Origin: RGDT01 sp964630925
GTDB lineage: Bacteria; Planctomycetota; Planctomycetia; Gemmatales; Gemmataceae
Direction: 5' to 3'
Length of the DNA: 28,867 bases
Assembly: GCA_964630925.1 (NCBI GenBank)
Contig: CAZVZK010000133.1
Location: 1-28,867, forward strand
Positions 1 through 6,943 of the stretch are shown in pieces (the first letter of the stretch is position 1; each line of letters opens with the position of its first letter). The position numbers were made by a program, and so were the translations under genes. Under the pieces are notes generated by a model, which worked only from the letters and a program-made list of their open reading frames with translations, was not told the DNA's origin and did not search any database.

Positions 1-120
1 TTATCCCGCAACAGATTGGGATTGACTACCCGCGTTGTCTCTTGACGGTATTGGGCCTAGCCGGATGTCCTTTACTAGCCCTACATTCAACCTGAATTCC
101 CCATGAACGAGAGGTGTGAT

Positions 121-1125
121 ATGGCTGGCGGCCCATCCATCGCGAAGGGGTTGTTTGACGCCATTCGCCAACATCCCGACCCGGTGTTGCATTTGCAGCG
201 CATGGTGAACTCGGTCCCGCCAACCGTAGAGCACGAGTACCTCGATTTCAAGGGCGCGACTGACCCAACTACGGGCCGCGAGATAGACCCCAGGAAGACA
301 TGGAGCGAGGCGCTGGCCGCGTTCGCCACCACGGGCGGCGGCGTGCTGATCTGGGGGATCGACGCGCGGAAGGATACCAGCGGCGTGGATCACGCTGGCG
401 CACTCAACCTCGTCCCGAACCCTGCCGCGTGGAGGTCCCGATTGCAGGAACTGCATCTCCAGGCGACTGACCCGCCGGTACCGGGTGTGATCGTCGAGGC
501 CTACCCGGATTCAGCTAGCGACGGCAAGGGCTTCGTGGTGTGCTACATCCCCGAAAGCGACTACAAGCCACACCGCGCCGAGATGTCGAACAGGCGGTGG
601 ATGATGCGGATCGGGAGCAACTTTGTGGACGTGCCGCCGCCCGTCCTTCGTAGCCTATTCTTCCCCCAGAGACAGTCTTACATTTCTATGGAGGTGGAGT
701 CATATATCGACAAGAAGGCCACCGACCTGCCGCACGACGAGATGCGCGTCGTGTTCACTGTCAGCTTCCTGAACGAGGGGCCTGCCACCGCCCATGACTT
801 CGTCGCGACGGAGGTGCCGGCGAAGGCCAAGACTTACGCATGCCGGACATTTTGGCAGAGCCATGAGTCGAGGTCAGGAAGGCACTTCATGCGGACCTCG
901 CCCTTCCACCCCGGCACGTCTATTGAGCTGGGCGAGCTTCGGTTCGACGTGCCCAGGTCATCGGGGTGGAGCCGCCAGGAAGGGGCCGTCGACATCGAGT
1001 TCCACCTCCACGCGACGGACCAGCAACCGCAGGCCGTGAAGGTACACTTTTCTCACCGGGACATCGAGGACAACTACAGGCACAAGGCGGCCCCGGTGCC
1101 TCTGCCCGCCACACGTTTTCAGTGA
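121..1125 (+). CDS. AlbA_2 (Schlafen-type) domain protein
   Basis: This 334-aa protein carries an N-terminal Schlafen AlbA_2 domain. The hallmark acidic stretch EHEYLDFK is at residues 37-44 and the glycine-rich AFATTGGGVLIWGID at 67-81, matching the family pattern (E..EFK ... AFANT.GG.L..GV). The remaining ~230 residues contain a conserved-looking strand-rich middle and a C-terminal half I do not recognise. AlbA_2 domains occur in putative transcription regulators, in ATP- or nucleic-acid-binding proteins and in several anti-phage proteins; the role here is inferred only. The start at 121 is preferred over the ATG at 103 because GAGAGG lies about 7 nt upstream. The gene converges on the XRE gene with a 77-nt gap. 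Its base composition is less GC-biased than the housekeeping genes further right, hinting at transfer. Confidence 0.82.
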   Translation: MAGGPSIAKGLFDAIRQHPDPVLHLQRMVNSVPPTVEHEYLDFKGATDPTTGREIDPRKTWSEALAAFATTGGGVLIWGIDARKDTSGVDHAGALNLVPNPAAWRSRLQELHLQATDPPVPGVIVEAYPDSASDGKGFVVCYIPESDYKPHRAEMSNRRWMMRIGSNFVDVPPPVLRSLFFPQRQSYISMEVESYIDKKATDLPHDEMRVVFTVSFLNEGPATAHDFVATEVPAKAKTYACRTFWQSHESRSGRHFMRTSPFHPGTSIELGELRFDVPRSSGWSRQEGAVDIEFHLHATDQQPQAVKVHFSHRDIEDNYRHKAAPVPLPATRFQ

Positions 1126-1202
1126 CCGGCCCGCCACAGCCCTTCATGACATTGGCCAAGGCCAACGCTCTGGACCGCTCACCGAGGCTGGACCCCTCAC
1201 CC

Positions 1203-1967
1203 TTATGGTGCTGTTGGGAGGTCACAATCGGGTGCCGGGATGGGCACGATGAGGCCGACCCGTTCACCCTTGACATCCTCGACGATGACTGCCCCCTTCG
1301 GTCCCTGGCGGTTGGCGAAAAACACCGCGCCAGGGAAGCGGATCTTGATGGTGTTGTACAACGATGCATCCAGGACTACGGGGCCGACACCTTCCGGGAT
1401 GAACCTGAACATCGTCCGGCCGGATTCTTCCCGGGCCTCGGCGGGCTCACCCAACACGCCGGCCTTCTCTTGGCCGTCGAACATGGGTCTGACTTGGCGG
1501 TCAAAGACCCCAGAGTGTTGGGTGAGGTTGTCGCCCACAGCCTTCCTGACCGCCACCACGTCCTTGAATTCGTTCATGCGGAACATGAACAACCTATACC
1601 GGTCAAAGTAGTACCCGTTCTCTGCCGAGTCGGCCACGACCGGGCACGTCTTCCATCCCTTGATGTCCTGGGCGAGGCGGGCCGATGTCCTGCCCCTTGC
1701 GCTTCCGATCCCGTCCACGGACGCGATGTCATCATGCCAGCCGACCGGACGGGCCATCCCCTTCCGGCCCACGAGCGCATCCAGGCTGACGCCCAAGGCA
1801 TCCGCCAACGCGAGAGCGGCCGAAAGCGAAACCTCGCTCCGGCCCTGCTCCCAGTTCCGAAGCGACTTAACCGGCAGCCCGGCTGCCTCAGCGAGCACGG
1901 CCTGCGTCCACATGTCGGCCTTCACTCGGAGGTCACGTAGACGATCACCAAACTTCGACTTGTCCAT
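1203..1967 (-). CDS. XRE-family HTH transcriptional regulator with unknown C-terminal domain
   Basis: The 254-aa protein begins with a Cro/CI-type helix-turn-helix at about residues 5-62. The core is VLAEAAGLPVKSLRNWEQGR followed by a hydrophobic dimer-like helix (ALALADALGVSLDALVG). The ~190-residue C-terminal part (GYYFDRYRLFMFRMNEF and onward) is not one I recognise; it could be a sensor or protein-interaction domain. It is read toward the AlbA_2 gene and away from the large ATPase gene. The promoter at 2071-2099 and the 8-bp inverted repeat at 2053-2072 lie about 90-130 nt upstream, consistent with autorepression. The ATG at 1967 is chosen; a GTG four codons upstream (1979) is possible. 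DNA binding is well supported by the fold; the target is inferred. Confidence 0.85.
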   Translation of the reverse strand: MDKSKFGDRLRDLRVKADMWTQAVLAEAAGLPVKSLRNWEQGRSEVSLSAALALADALGVSLDALVGRKGMARPVGWHDDIASVDGIGSARGRTSARLAQDIKGWKTCPVVADSAENGYYFDRYRLFMFRMNEFKDVVAVRKAVGDNLTQHSGVFDRQVRPMFDGQEKAGVLGEPAEAREESGRTMFRFIPEGVGPVVLDASLYNTIKIRFPGAVFFANRQGPKGAVIVEDVKGERVGLIVPIPAPDCDLPTAP

Positions 1968-2052
1968 GCCGTCCCCCACTGGCTCCCAGCCAACCCGTCA
2001 CCTCAAACCTGATCTCGTTACTCTGCGCTCTCAGCCGCCACGCTCCGCAGGC

Positions 2053-2072
2053 ATGACGCAAACCTGCGTCAT
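2053..2072. promoter_or_regulatory. Candidate operator: perfect 8-bp inverted repeat
   Basis: ATGACGCA and TGCGTCAT are separated by AACC, giving a perfect 20-bp dyad. It abuts the -10-like TAAAAT of the leftward promoter for the XRE gene and lies upstream of the probable ATPase start. Its position and symmetry are what is expected for the binding site of the divergently encoded HTH protein. That the XRE protein binds it is inference. Confidence 0.6.
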
Positions 2073-2099
2073 TTTACCCGCCATGTTGAAGGGTGTCCC
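2071..2099 (-). promoter_or_regulatory. Sigma70-like promoter for the XRE gene
   Basis: Read on the minus strand, GGGACA (2099-2094) is followed after 17 nt by TAAAAT (2076-2071), matching 4/6 and 5/6 of the sigma70 consensus. The predicted transcription start falls inside the inverted repeat at 2053-2072. Planctomycete promoters are poorly defined, so this is a sequence-level suggestion. Confidence 0.45.
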
Positions 2100-2208
2100 T
2101 GGATTTGTTCTGATGTTTGCGGCCAATCCGAGGCTGATAGGCGACGCTGGCCGCGCGCTTGCGCAGATGCCACGCACTGCGGCACACATTCTCATGGAGC
2201 CAGGGACG

Positions 2209-4740
2209 ATGAGGGAAGGACAGGCCGGGTTTCACCACCGCAGCAACGCTGCCGACTTCCACCACCAGGCGGACTTGCTCCGCACCTACTTCGCGGAAGT
2301 GGTCGAGGCACTCCACGGCTCGGCCATCCGACACCACCTCGGCGTCCGCTTCGCCCAGCCCGACGAGAACGAGCTCCTGCGCCTCGTCGGCCGTCTCGAC
2401 CCCTCTTTCTTCCTGGGTGAGGGCGAACGCATCTTCCCCCAGCAGATCGAGGCCCACGCCGAACTCGCCGCCCGGCTGCTCGATGCCAACTTCAGCCATG
2501 ACCACGTCAGCGGCCTGACCCAGAGCGGCAAGAACGGGCTGATCACTTGCCTCATTGACTTCTTCGGCCCGGTCTTGCTCGCCAGCCGCGACCGCTGGCT
2601 ACTGCCGCTGGTCTGGCTACCCAACAACAAGGGCATGGAGTCGCAGAGCGAGGCCAAGTTCAGGCAGGCCGGCTTGCTCAACTCCGTCGTCCGTGTCGAG
2701 ACCCCCGGCGCCTACCGCACCGTTGCAAAATACCGCGCCGACCTGCGACGCAAGCTGGAGCAGGCCCTCGAAGCCGCCCTGCGGAGCGATGATGTCGCCC
2801 CCTCCGACGCCCAGCGGTTGCGTAAGGAACTCAATCAAGTCGGAAGCGGCGGCGCGTTCTGCCTGCGTCGCTCGCGTGCCAAACAACGCCTGCTCAACCT
2901 GTTGCTCCGTGTCTGCGTCCATGCCGACGTGCTGCCTGCCCTGTTCATGGACGAGAGCCATCTCGCCATCGGTGCCGACCAAGGCGCCGACCGACTGCTC
3001 GCTGCCGACCTCGCGTCTCTGCGCGGCGACGCTGTCGCTATCCAGACCAGCTTCTACGAGATGCTCAAGGGCCGCAACGGGCTGCTAATCAGTATCAGCG
3101 CCACCAACACGCCGTTCAACCTCGTTCTGGAGGATCGTCCACCGGTCCACCTGCGTCCCGGGCGCGGCTACTGTGGCTTCGCCTTCCTTGAAGGGAGGCC
3201 GTTCCCCATCGACCACGACGTGGTTGAGCCGGAAGTCATCTCCGTCCGAGAGATGTCCGGCCGCATGAACGAGCCGGGGGTGGCACTCATCGATCTGCGG
3301 GCGTTCAACAACTCCCAGGCGTTCATCGAACGCATGGCCGGCCGCGACTGGAGCCACCTGTGTGGCTGGCTGGCCGAGAACTTCCGCATCGACGGAACCG
3401 CCACGACCGCGGCCGGTCGGAATTCCATCGCAGGCTGGCTGACCACGGGGTTCGCAGCGCCCCGCCGCCGCGAGGCGTTGGAGGGATGCGAGCTGGCTGA
3501 GCTGTTCGGCATGGGGGAGGCGGAAGAGTACTTCACCGGCCCCAAGGACGGCGAGCGCAAGGAGTCGTTGTCGCGCCTGCTTGACCGCCACGCCGGCCGC
3601 GCCAGCTCCGCACACTGCTCTTTTCGGGCCACCTGTCAGGATACCTTCGCCCGGCTATGGCAGCACCTTCTGCTGGATCGCAACCCGCAGAAGAAAAAGG
3701 GCGGGCTGGTCCGCTGGGAGCTCCGCAACGAGGGCTTCGACGAGTTCATCCGGCCGCTCAATGAGCGTTTCCGCGGTCGGATGAAGTTCATCGCGTACAT
3801 GGACGACCACGCTGCCCAGAGCGCCGCCGAGGTCATCCGCCAGCAAAACCCGGAGGGGCTGCCCTATGTGCTCGTCGTCACCGGCATGGGCCGTTACGGT
3901 GAGACCTACCCGCCGGAATGCGGCTACGCCTTCGACGCTACCGACCGGAACTCCACCGTCGCCAGCTTCACCCAGAGCCTGCTCGGCCGGATGACGGGCT
4001 ACGGCAAATACGCGCCGGACGATCCGCTCGGCACCCGCCCACTGATCATCCTGTCCGACAACGCATATGCCAACGTGTTCCTGCCCTGGTATCGGACCAA
4101 GGGCGCCCCGCCCAAGGTGCGCGTTCACCAGCAGCTCGACCGCCTGCCCGCCCCCATCGGGCGCCCCGTCATCACCTGCGTGTTGGAACGCAACAACGCC
4201 GACGAGAAGTTGCAGGCGCTGTTCGCCCAACTGTTCCCGTTCGTCGCCAACGCCGTGCGAGCCAACGCCCGCCGCGCCCCTCGCGCCGTGAACCTTGATC
4301 GTGATGTTTACAGGGTACTGGAACCCTACTTCCCGCACATCGAGGCGAACCTGGCGACGCTGAACCCCCTTCGCTACGGCCGTGGCGCTCGCGCCCGCAT
4401 CCTCCGCCGCGGGGAGGTGGACAGCGGCGGCTTCGCCTACGCCCTCTTTAACCAAGAGAACGAAGCCTCCAATGTCCGCTATCAGCTGGGCCGGTACAAC
4501 TGCACGCGGCGCGGCGGCGGCCTGCTCTCCGGCCGCAACATGGACAGTCGGACCGGCACCCGCCAGGTCGGCAAGTTCCGCCCCGTAGCCCTGGATTACG
4601 ACGAGAATGGCGTGCAACGGGTGACGCTGCCCTTCGTCGCCCCCGTCGAGTACGCCCAGCCCGACTTGCTCGACACGCTGCGCAACAAGCCGATGAATGT
4701 GCCGGACCGCGTCGGCACATCCGACGAGCGGGCCGGCTGA
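2209..4740 (+). CDS. Z1-like / SF2 helicase-type ATPase
   Basis: With the ATG at 2209 the protein has 843 aa. Helicase-like motifs appear in order: a Walker A-like SGLTQSGKNG with K108, a Walker B/DEAH-like FMDESH with D248-E249, a motif III-like SISATNTPF with S297-A-T299, and a motif VI-like QSLLGRMTGYGK with R594. The string SATNTPFNLVLE followed by LRPGRGYCGF resembles the TATPFAN...PG.GY.G arrangement of Z1-domain proteins, which are found in putative restriction and anti-phage loci. The residue after the Walker A lysine is Asn, where Ser/Thr is normal. The start at 2209 has GGAG about 8 nt upstream; the frame is open to 1660, with ATGs at 2053, 2083, 2113, 2167 and 2194. A start at 2053 would put the operator inside the gene. 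Family assignment is by motif only; substrate and activity are unknown. Confidence 0.72.
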   Translation: MREGQAGFHHRSNAADFHHQADLLRTYFAEVVEALHGSAIRHHLGVRFAQPDENELLRLVGRLDPSFFLGEGERIFPQQIEAHAELAARLLDANFSHDHVSGLTQSGKNGLITCLIDFFGPVLLASRDRWLLPLVWLPNNKGMESQSEAKFRQAGLLNSVVRVETPGAYRTVAKYRADLRRKLEQALEAALRSDDVAPSDAQRLRKELNQVGSGGAFCLRRSRAKQRLLNLLLRVCVHADVLPALFMDESHLAIGADQGADRLLAADLASLRGDAVAIQTSFYEMLKGRNGLLISISATNTPFNLVLEDRPPVHLRPGRGYCGFAFLEGRPFPIDHDVVEPEVISVREMSGRMNEPGVALIDLRAFNNSQAFIERMAGRDWSHLCGWLAENFRIDGTATTAAGRNSIAGWLTTGFAAPRRREALEGCELAELFGMGEAEEYFTGPKDGERKESLSRLLDRHAGRASSAHCSFRATCQDTFARLWQHLLLDRNPQKKKGGLVRWELRNEGFDEFIRPLNERFRGRMKFIAYMDDHAAQSAAEVIRQQNPEGLPYVLVVTGMGRYGETYPPECGYAFDATDRNSTVASFTQSLLGRMTGYGKYAPDDPLGTRPLIILSDNAYANVFLPWYRTKGAPPKVRVHQQLDRLPAPIGRPVITCVLERNNADEKLQALFAQLFPFVANAVRANARRAPRAVNLDRDVYRVLEPYFPHIEANLATLNPLRYGRGARARILRRGEVDSGGFAYALFNQENEASNVRYQLGRYNCTRRGGGLLSGRNMDSRTGTRQVGKFRPVALDYDENGVQRVTLPFVAPVEYAQPDLLDTLRNKPMNVPDRVGTSDERAG

Positions 4741-4825
4741 TCCTGCGAACTGCTCGGGCGGGGGCGGTGGCTCCGATGGCCCCTCCTGGGGCCGGCCCGT
4801 GGGCGTGGGGCCGGGCCTGGGTGAG

Positions 4826-5398
4826 TCAGAAGGGGATGAGGTGGGAGAGGCGGCGGAGGGGCACGGTGAGGCGGCGCCCGGAGGGGCGGCGGATGCGGGC
4901 CTTGCCGTTGCTGACCTCCTCGACGACGCAGTCCTCGGGCTGGGCGCCGCGGCGGTGGTAGGCGACGTGATCGCCCCTGGCGATGTCGTCGGCGGAGGGG
5001 GGGGCGGTCGGCTCGACGCCGCAGGGGCGCCCGCCCATCTGGAGGACGCGGGCGCGCTCGTCCTCCAGGGCGGCGATGGCGCGGGCGAGCGATTCCTTGA
5101 CCTCGGCGCGGCCGTTGCGGAGGGCCTCGGCCTCGGCGATGAGGCCGGCGAGGCCGGGGAGGAGGCGGGCGAGGAAGTCAGCGTGCTTGCACTCGCCGAG
5201 GGAGGAGAAGCCGGGGCAGGTGCGGGCCTTCTGGCGGGGGTGACGGTGACTTCGGTGGCGTCGGCCTTCTTTATGGAGGGAGGCGCCGGGGATGGTGTCG
5301 GCGGGGCGGAGGGCGCGGACGGTGCGCTCGCCGTCGTTGGCGATGGTGGCGAGGGCGGGGGAGGGGATGGCGACGCTGGACCGCCGCCGCCCGCCGAA
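4826..5398 (-). CDS. Small hypothetical protein, 5' end disturbed (possible frameshifts)
   Basis: On the minus strand a clearly codon-biased frame ends at 4826. Its last ~70 residues include ARGDHVAYHRRG, SNGKARIRRPSGRR and VPLRRLSHLIPF, looking like a small SH3-like beta domain. Before this lies a helical part with CPGFSSLGECKHADFLARLL and a charged alpha-helical stretch. The only ATG in this frame is at 5038, yet third-position G/C coding character continues to about 5398. Between about 5275 and 5235 the codon bias moves to another frame (reading IKKADATEVTVTP) and then moves back. This suggests two compensating indels, sequencing error or decay. No function is recognised. It is separated by 85 nt from the convergent ATPase gene. 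Coordinates give the span of coding character, not a proven start. Confidence 0.45.
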   Translation of the reverse strand, partial: FGGRRRSSVAIPSPALATIANDGERTVRALRPADTIPGASLHKEGRRHRSHRHPRQKARTCPGFSSLGECKHADFLARLLPGLAGLIAEAEALRNGRAEVKESLARAIAALEDERARVLQMGGRPCGVEPTAPPSADDIARGDHVAYHRRGAQPEDCVVEEVSNGKARIRRPSGRRLTVPLRRLSHLIPF

Positions 5399-5413
5399 GG
5401 CGGGCGGCGGCGG
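5381..5413. repeat. Perfect 15-bp stem hairpin, 3-nt loop
   Basis: CCGCCGCCGCCCGCC, loop GAA, then the exact reverse complement. It lies at the 5' edge of the disturbed minus-strand gene. No T-run follows on either strand, so an intrinsic terminator is unlikely; a REP-like element or simple GC palindrome fits better. Confidence 0.6.
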
Positions 5414-5586
5414 GTCTTGTGCTTTGTGGGGTGTAAGGACGCCGAGCGGGCCACGCCAGGGCCGGCTTTGCGGCCCGAGGCGTAGGCCGCGCAGCGGCCG
5501 TGGGCCCGCGCAAGGCGGGGGGAGGCGGGGACGCTGAGGGCGTCATGTCTGGGGGTGGTGGGCGGCGGGAATGTCGTGGTCGGGGG

Positions 5587-5615
5587 TTGACAGCGGCGTG
5601 GCCGTGGTGTGTGAT
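5587..5615 (+). promoter_or_regulatory. Sigma70-like promoter for the 5678 gene
   Basis: A consensus -35 TTGACA (5587-5592) is followed after 17 nt by TGTGAT (5610-5615; 4/6 match to TATAAT). The 9-bp inverted repeat begins at the next base and the gene starts about 60 nt downstream. Confidence 0.5.
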
Positions 5616-5650
5616 GGCCGACGTGGCGCATGGTAATAACGACGTCGGCC
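5616..5650. promoter_or_regulatory. 9-bp inverted repeat, candidate operator or leader hairpin
   Basis: GGCCGACGT (5616-5624) and ACGTCGGCC (5642-5650) are exact reverse complements separated by 17 nt. They occupy the start of the predicted transcript between the promoter and the AGGAGG of the 5678 gene. A repressor site or an mRNA stem-loop would both fit. Confidence 0.5.
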
Positions 5651-5677
5651 GCAGGAAGGCCGTAGGAGGAACAGCAA

Positions 5678-6157
5678 ATGGCCGTCTGGCGACTGATCGC
5701 TCACCACGCGCACCCCGACGCTCAAATCCAGGCGTTCCTCGATCTCGGCTGGATCGCCATTGGCTGGTCAGGGGTCGGCGATCTGCGGCAGATACGTCCG
5801 GCATCAGGCGCCGCGATCACGCCTCTCGTGCAGGCAGCATACCCGCAACTTGACAACGCACACCTTGGGGGGCCGAGCCTGTGGCGGTTCTACATCGAAA
5901 TGGCGGTCGGTGACTTGGTCATCGTCGGGGACGGCACCCGCCGCCGTGCGGTCGTGCGGGTTGCCGGCGACTATGTATTCCGCCCCGCTCCCCGTGACGC
6001 GGTGTTAAGGGGCTACGGGCACTGGCGGGCCGCAGAGTATGTCGCCTGCGACCCAGAGGCGCTGTGGGCCGGGTGCGGGTCGGGGTTGGCTGACGGCGAG
6101 AACGCCCGGTGGACCCTCGCCAGGTGTGCCGGCGGAGGTGTGCCGCCGCTCGCTTGA
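5678..6157 (+). CDS. Stand-alone restriction-modulator (EVE-like/Mrr N-terminal-like) domain protein
   Basis: This 159-aa protein opens with VWRLIAHHAHPDAQIQAFL, then DLGWIAIGWSGVGDLRQ, LWRFYIEMAVGDLVIVGD and RRRAVVRVAGDYVF. That pattern (W.v..G......F...g.vaIGW...GDL ... W.F...m..GD.V) is typical of the N-terminal domain fused to Mrr- or McrBC-like restriction enzymes and related PUA/EVE-like modules that sense modified bases. No nuclease or ATPase domain follows, so it would work alone or with a partner. The start is firm: AGGAGG lies 9 nt before the ATG. It has its own promoter-like sequence and inverted repeat. Family placement is by remembered motif similarity; binding to modified DNA or RNA is inference. 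Confidence 0.68.
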   Translation: MAVWRLIAHHAHPDAQIQAFLDLGWIAIGWSGVGDLRQIRPASGAAITPLVQAAYPQLDNAHLGGPSLWRFYIEMAVGDLVIVGDGTRRRAVVRVAGDYVFRPAPRDAVLRGYGHWRAAEYVACDPEALWAGCGSGLADGENARWTLARCAGGGVPPLA

Positions 6158-6403
6158 CTGTCACAGGAGTAGCCGACGCCTCGCAACTCGCCTCGTGTAA
6201 CTTGTGCCACTGGCCTGACCATCGCCAGAGGGTGAAAACAGGGTGGAAATCGGGTCACGGCCGGGTCACGGGAGGGTCGCCGTCGGGTGGGAAGTGGGTG
6301 GAAAGTGGCCCTCGACTGGCCTCAACCGTGTATCAAGTCGCGGTCACTGGCGCTCATCGGCCCCCCTCATCCATGCACCCGGTGGAGGTGTCCGATTCCC
6401 GTC

Positions 6404-6501
6404 TGGCCGGGGTCGGCTTTGAGACCCCGGCGCGGGCAGGGGGGTGAGGGTGGTGGCGTCCTGAAGCGACAGAACCGGGGTCTCAAAGCCGACCCCGGCC
6501 A
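6404..6501. repeat. 27-bp perfect inverted repeat around a 44-nt spacer (MITE-like)
   Basis: The arm at 6404-6430 and the arm at 6475-6501 are perfect reverse complements over 27 bp. Each arm is itself partly palindromic (CCGGGGTC ... GACCCCGG with an 8-nt loop), so it can also fold alone. The 98-nt unit is followed directly by the heptamer array. It resembles a non-autonomous palindromic element; no target-site duplication was identified. Confidence 0.75.
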
Positions 6502-6503
6502 CC

Positions 6504-6552
6504 CAACAGCCAACAGCCAACAGCCAACAACCAACAGCCGACAGCCGACAGC
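6504..6552 (+). repeat. Heptanucleotide tandem repeat, 7 copies
   Basis: Seven contiguous 7-mers based on CAACAGC: three exact copies, one CAACAAC, one exact copy and two CGACAGC. The array starts 3 nt after the right arm of the 27-bp inverted repeat. Copy number of such arrays usually varies between strains. Confidence 0.8.
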
Positions 6553-6644
6553 CGGGACCAGGCACCTCCACCGGGCGTGGGTATCGGATGGCGTTTTGGG
6601 CCACGCGGGGACGCTGTTGGGCCACGCGGAGCTGAGAGGCGGCG

Positions 6645-6908
6645 ATGAAGGCACTGACGATCCTGCGGCCGTGGGCGTGCCTCCTGGGATCGCGGCGCGG
6701 GGTGAGGAATATCGGTCTGGCGGGGGAGGTCTGGGCACGGGGCACCGGCGAGATGGGGGAGGGTTGTGGGCGAGGACTCTCCCTGTTGGTAGTATTGGAC
6801 GGGTGTCCATGCCCCGTCAAGGGGCCTGCCAACTTTTCCCGCCTCCTGGCAGGGGTGGCGTGTGCTGGCTTCTGGCATGTGACTCGGAATTGTCGGTGTA
6901 AATGCTGA
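6645..6908 (+). pseudogene. ASCH-domain-like gene remnant
   Basis: After a GAGAGG-like ribosome binding site, an ATG opens a frame beginning MKALTILRPWACLLGSRRGV. This matches the characteristic start of small bacterial ASCH-domain proteins (MKALTI.QPWA.LI..G.K.VENR). Similarity fades after about 25 residues; the rest of the 87-residue frame has no ASCH core and ends in a Cys-rich tail. The simplest reading is an N-terminal fragment of a lost gene. ASCH domains are PUA-like RNA-binding modules. Confidence 0.35.
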
Positions 6909-6943
6909 ATCAAGAAGATGTTACGGCGACGGACTCACATGCC
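6874..6943. repeat. Inverted repeat GGCATGTGACTC / GACTCACATGCC
   Basis: GGCATGTGACTC (6874-6885) pairs with GACTCACATGCC (6932-6943) in 11 of 12 positions around a 46-nt spacer. A further GAGTCACATG occurs at 7074-7083. The arms overlap the GTGACTCGG word repeated through this region. Confidence 0.5.

Noticed and set aside
1..456. 151-residue minus-strand frame at the window start
   Set aside because: Overlaps the AlbA_2 gene in antisense and shows no domain.
3655..5631. 658-residue minus-strand open frame
   Set aside because: Pro/Ser/Ala-rich and antisense to the Z1-like ATPase over its second half; only a short piece near 5235-5275 has coding bias, discussed as a frameshift.
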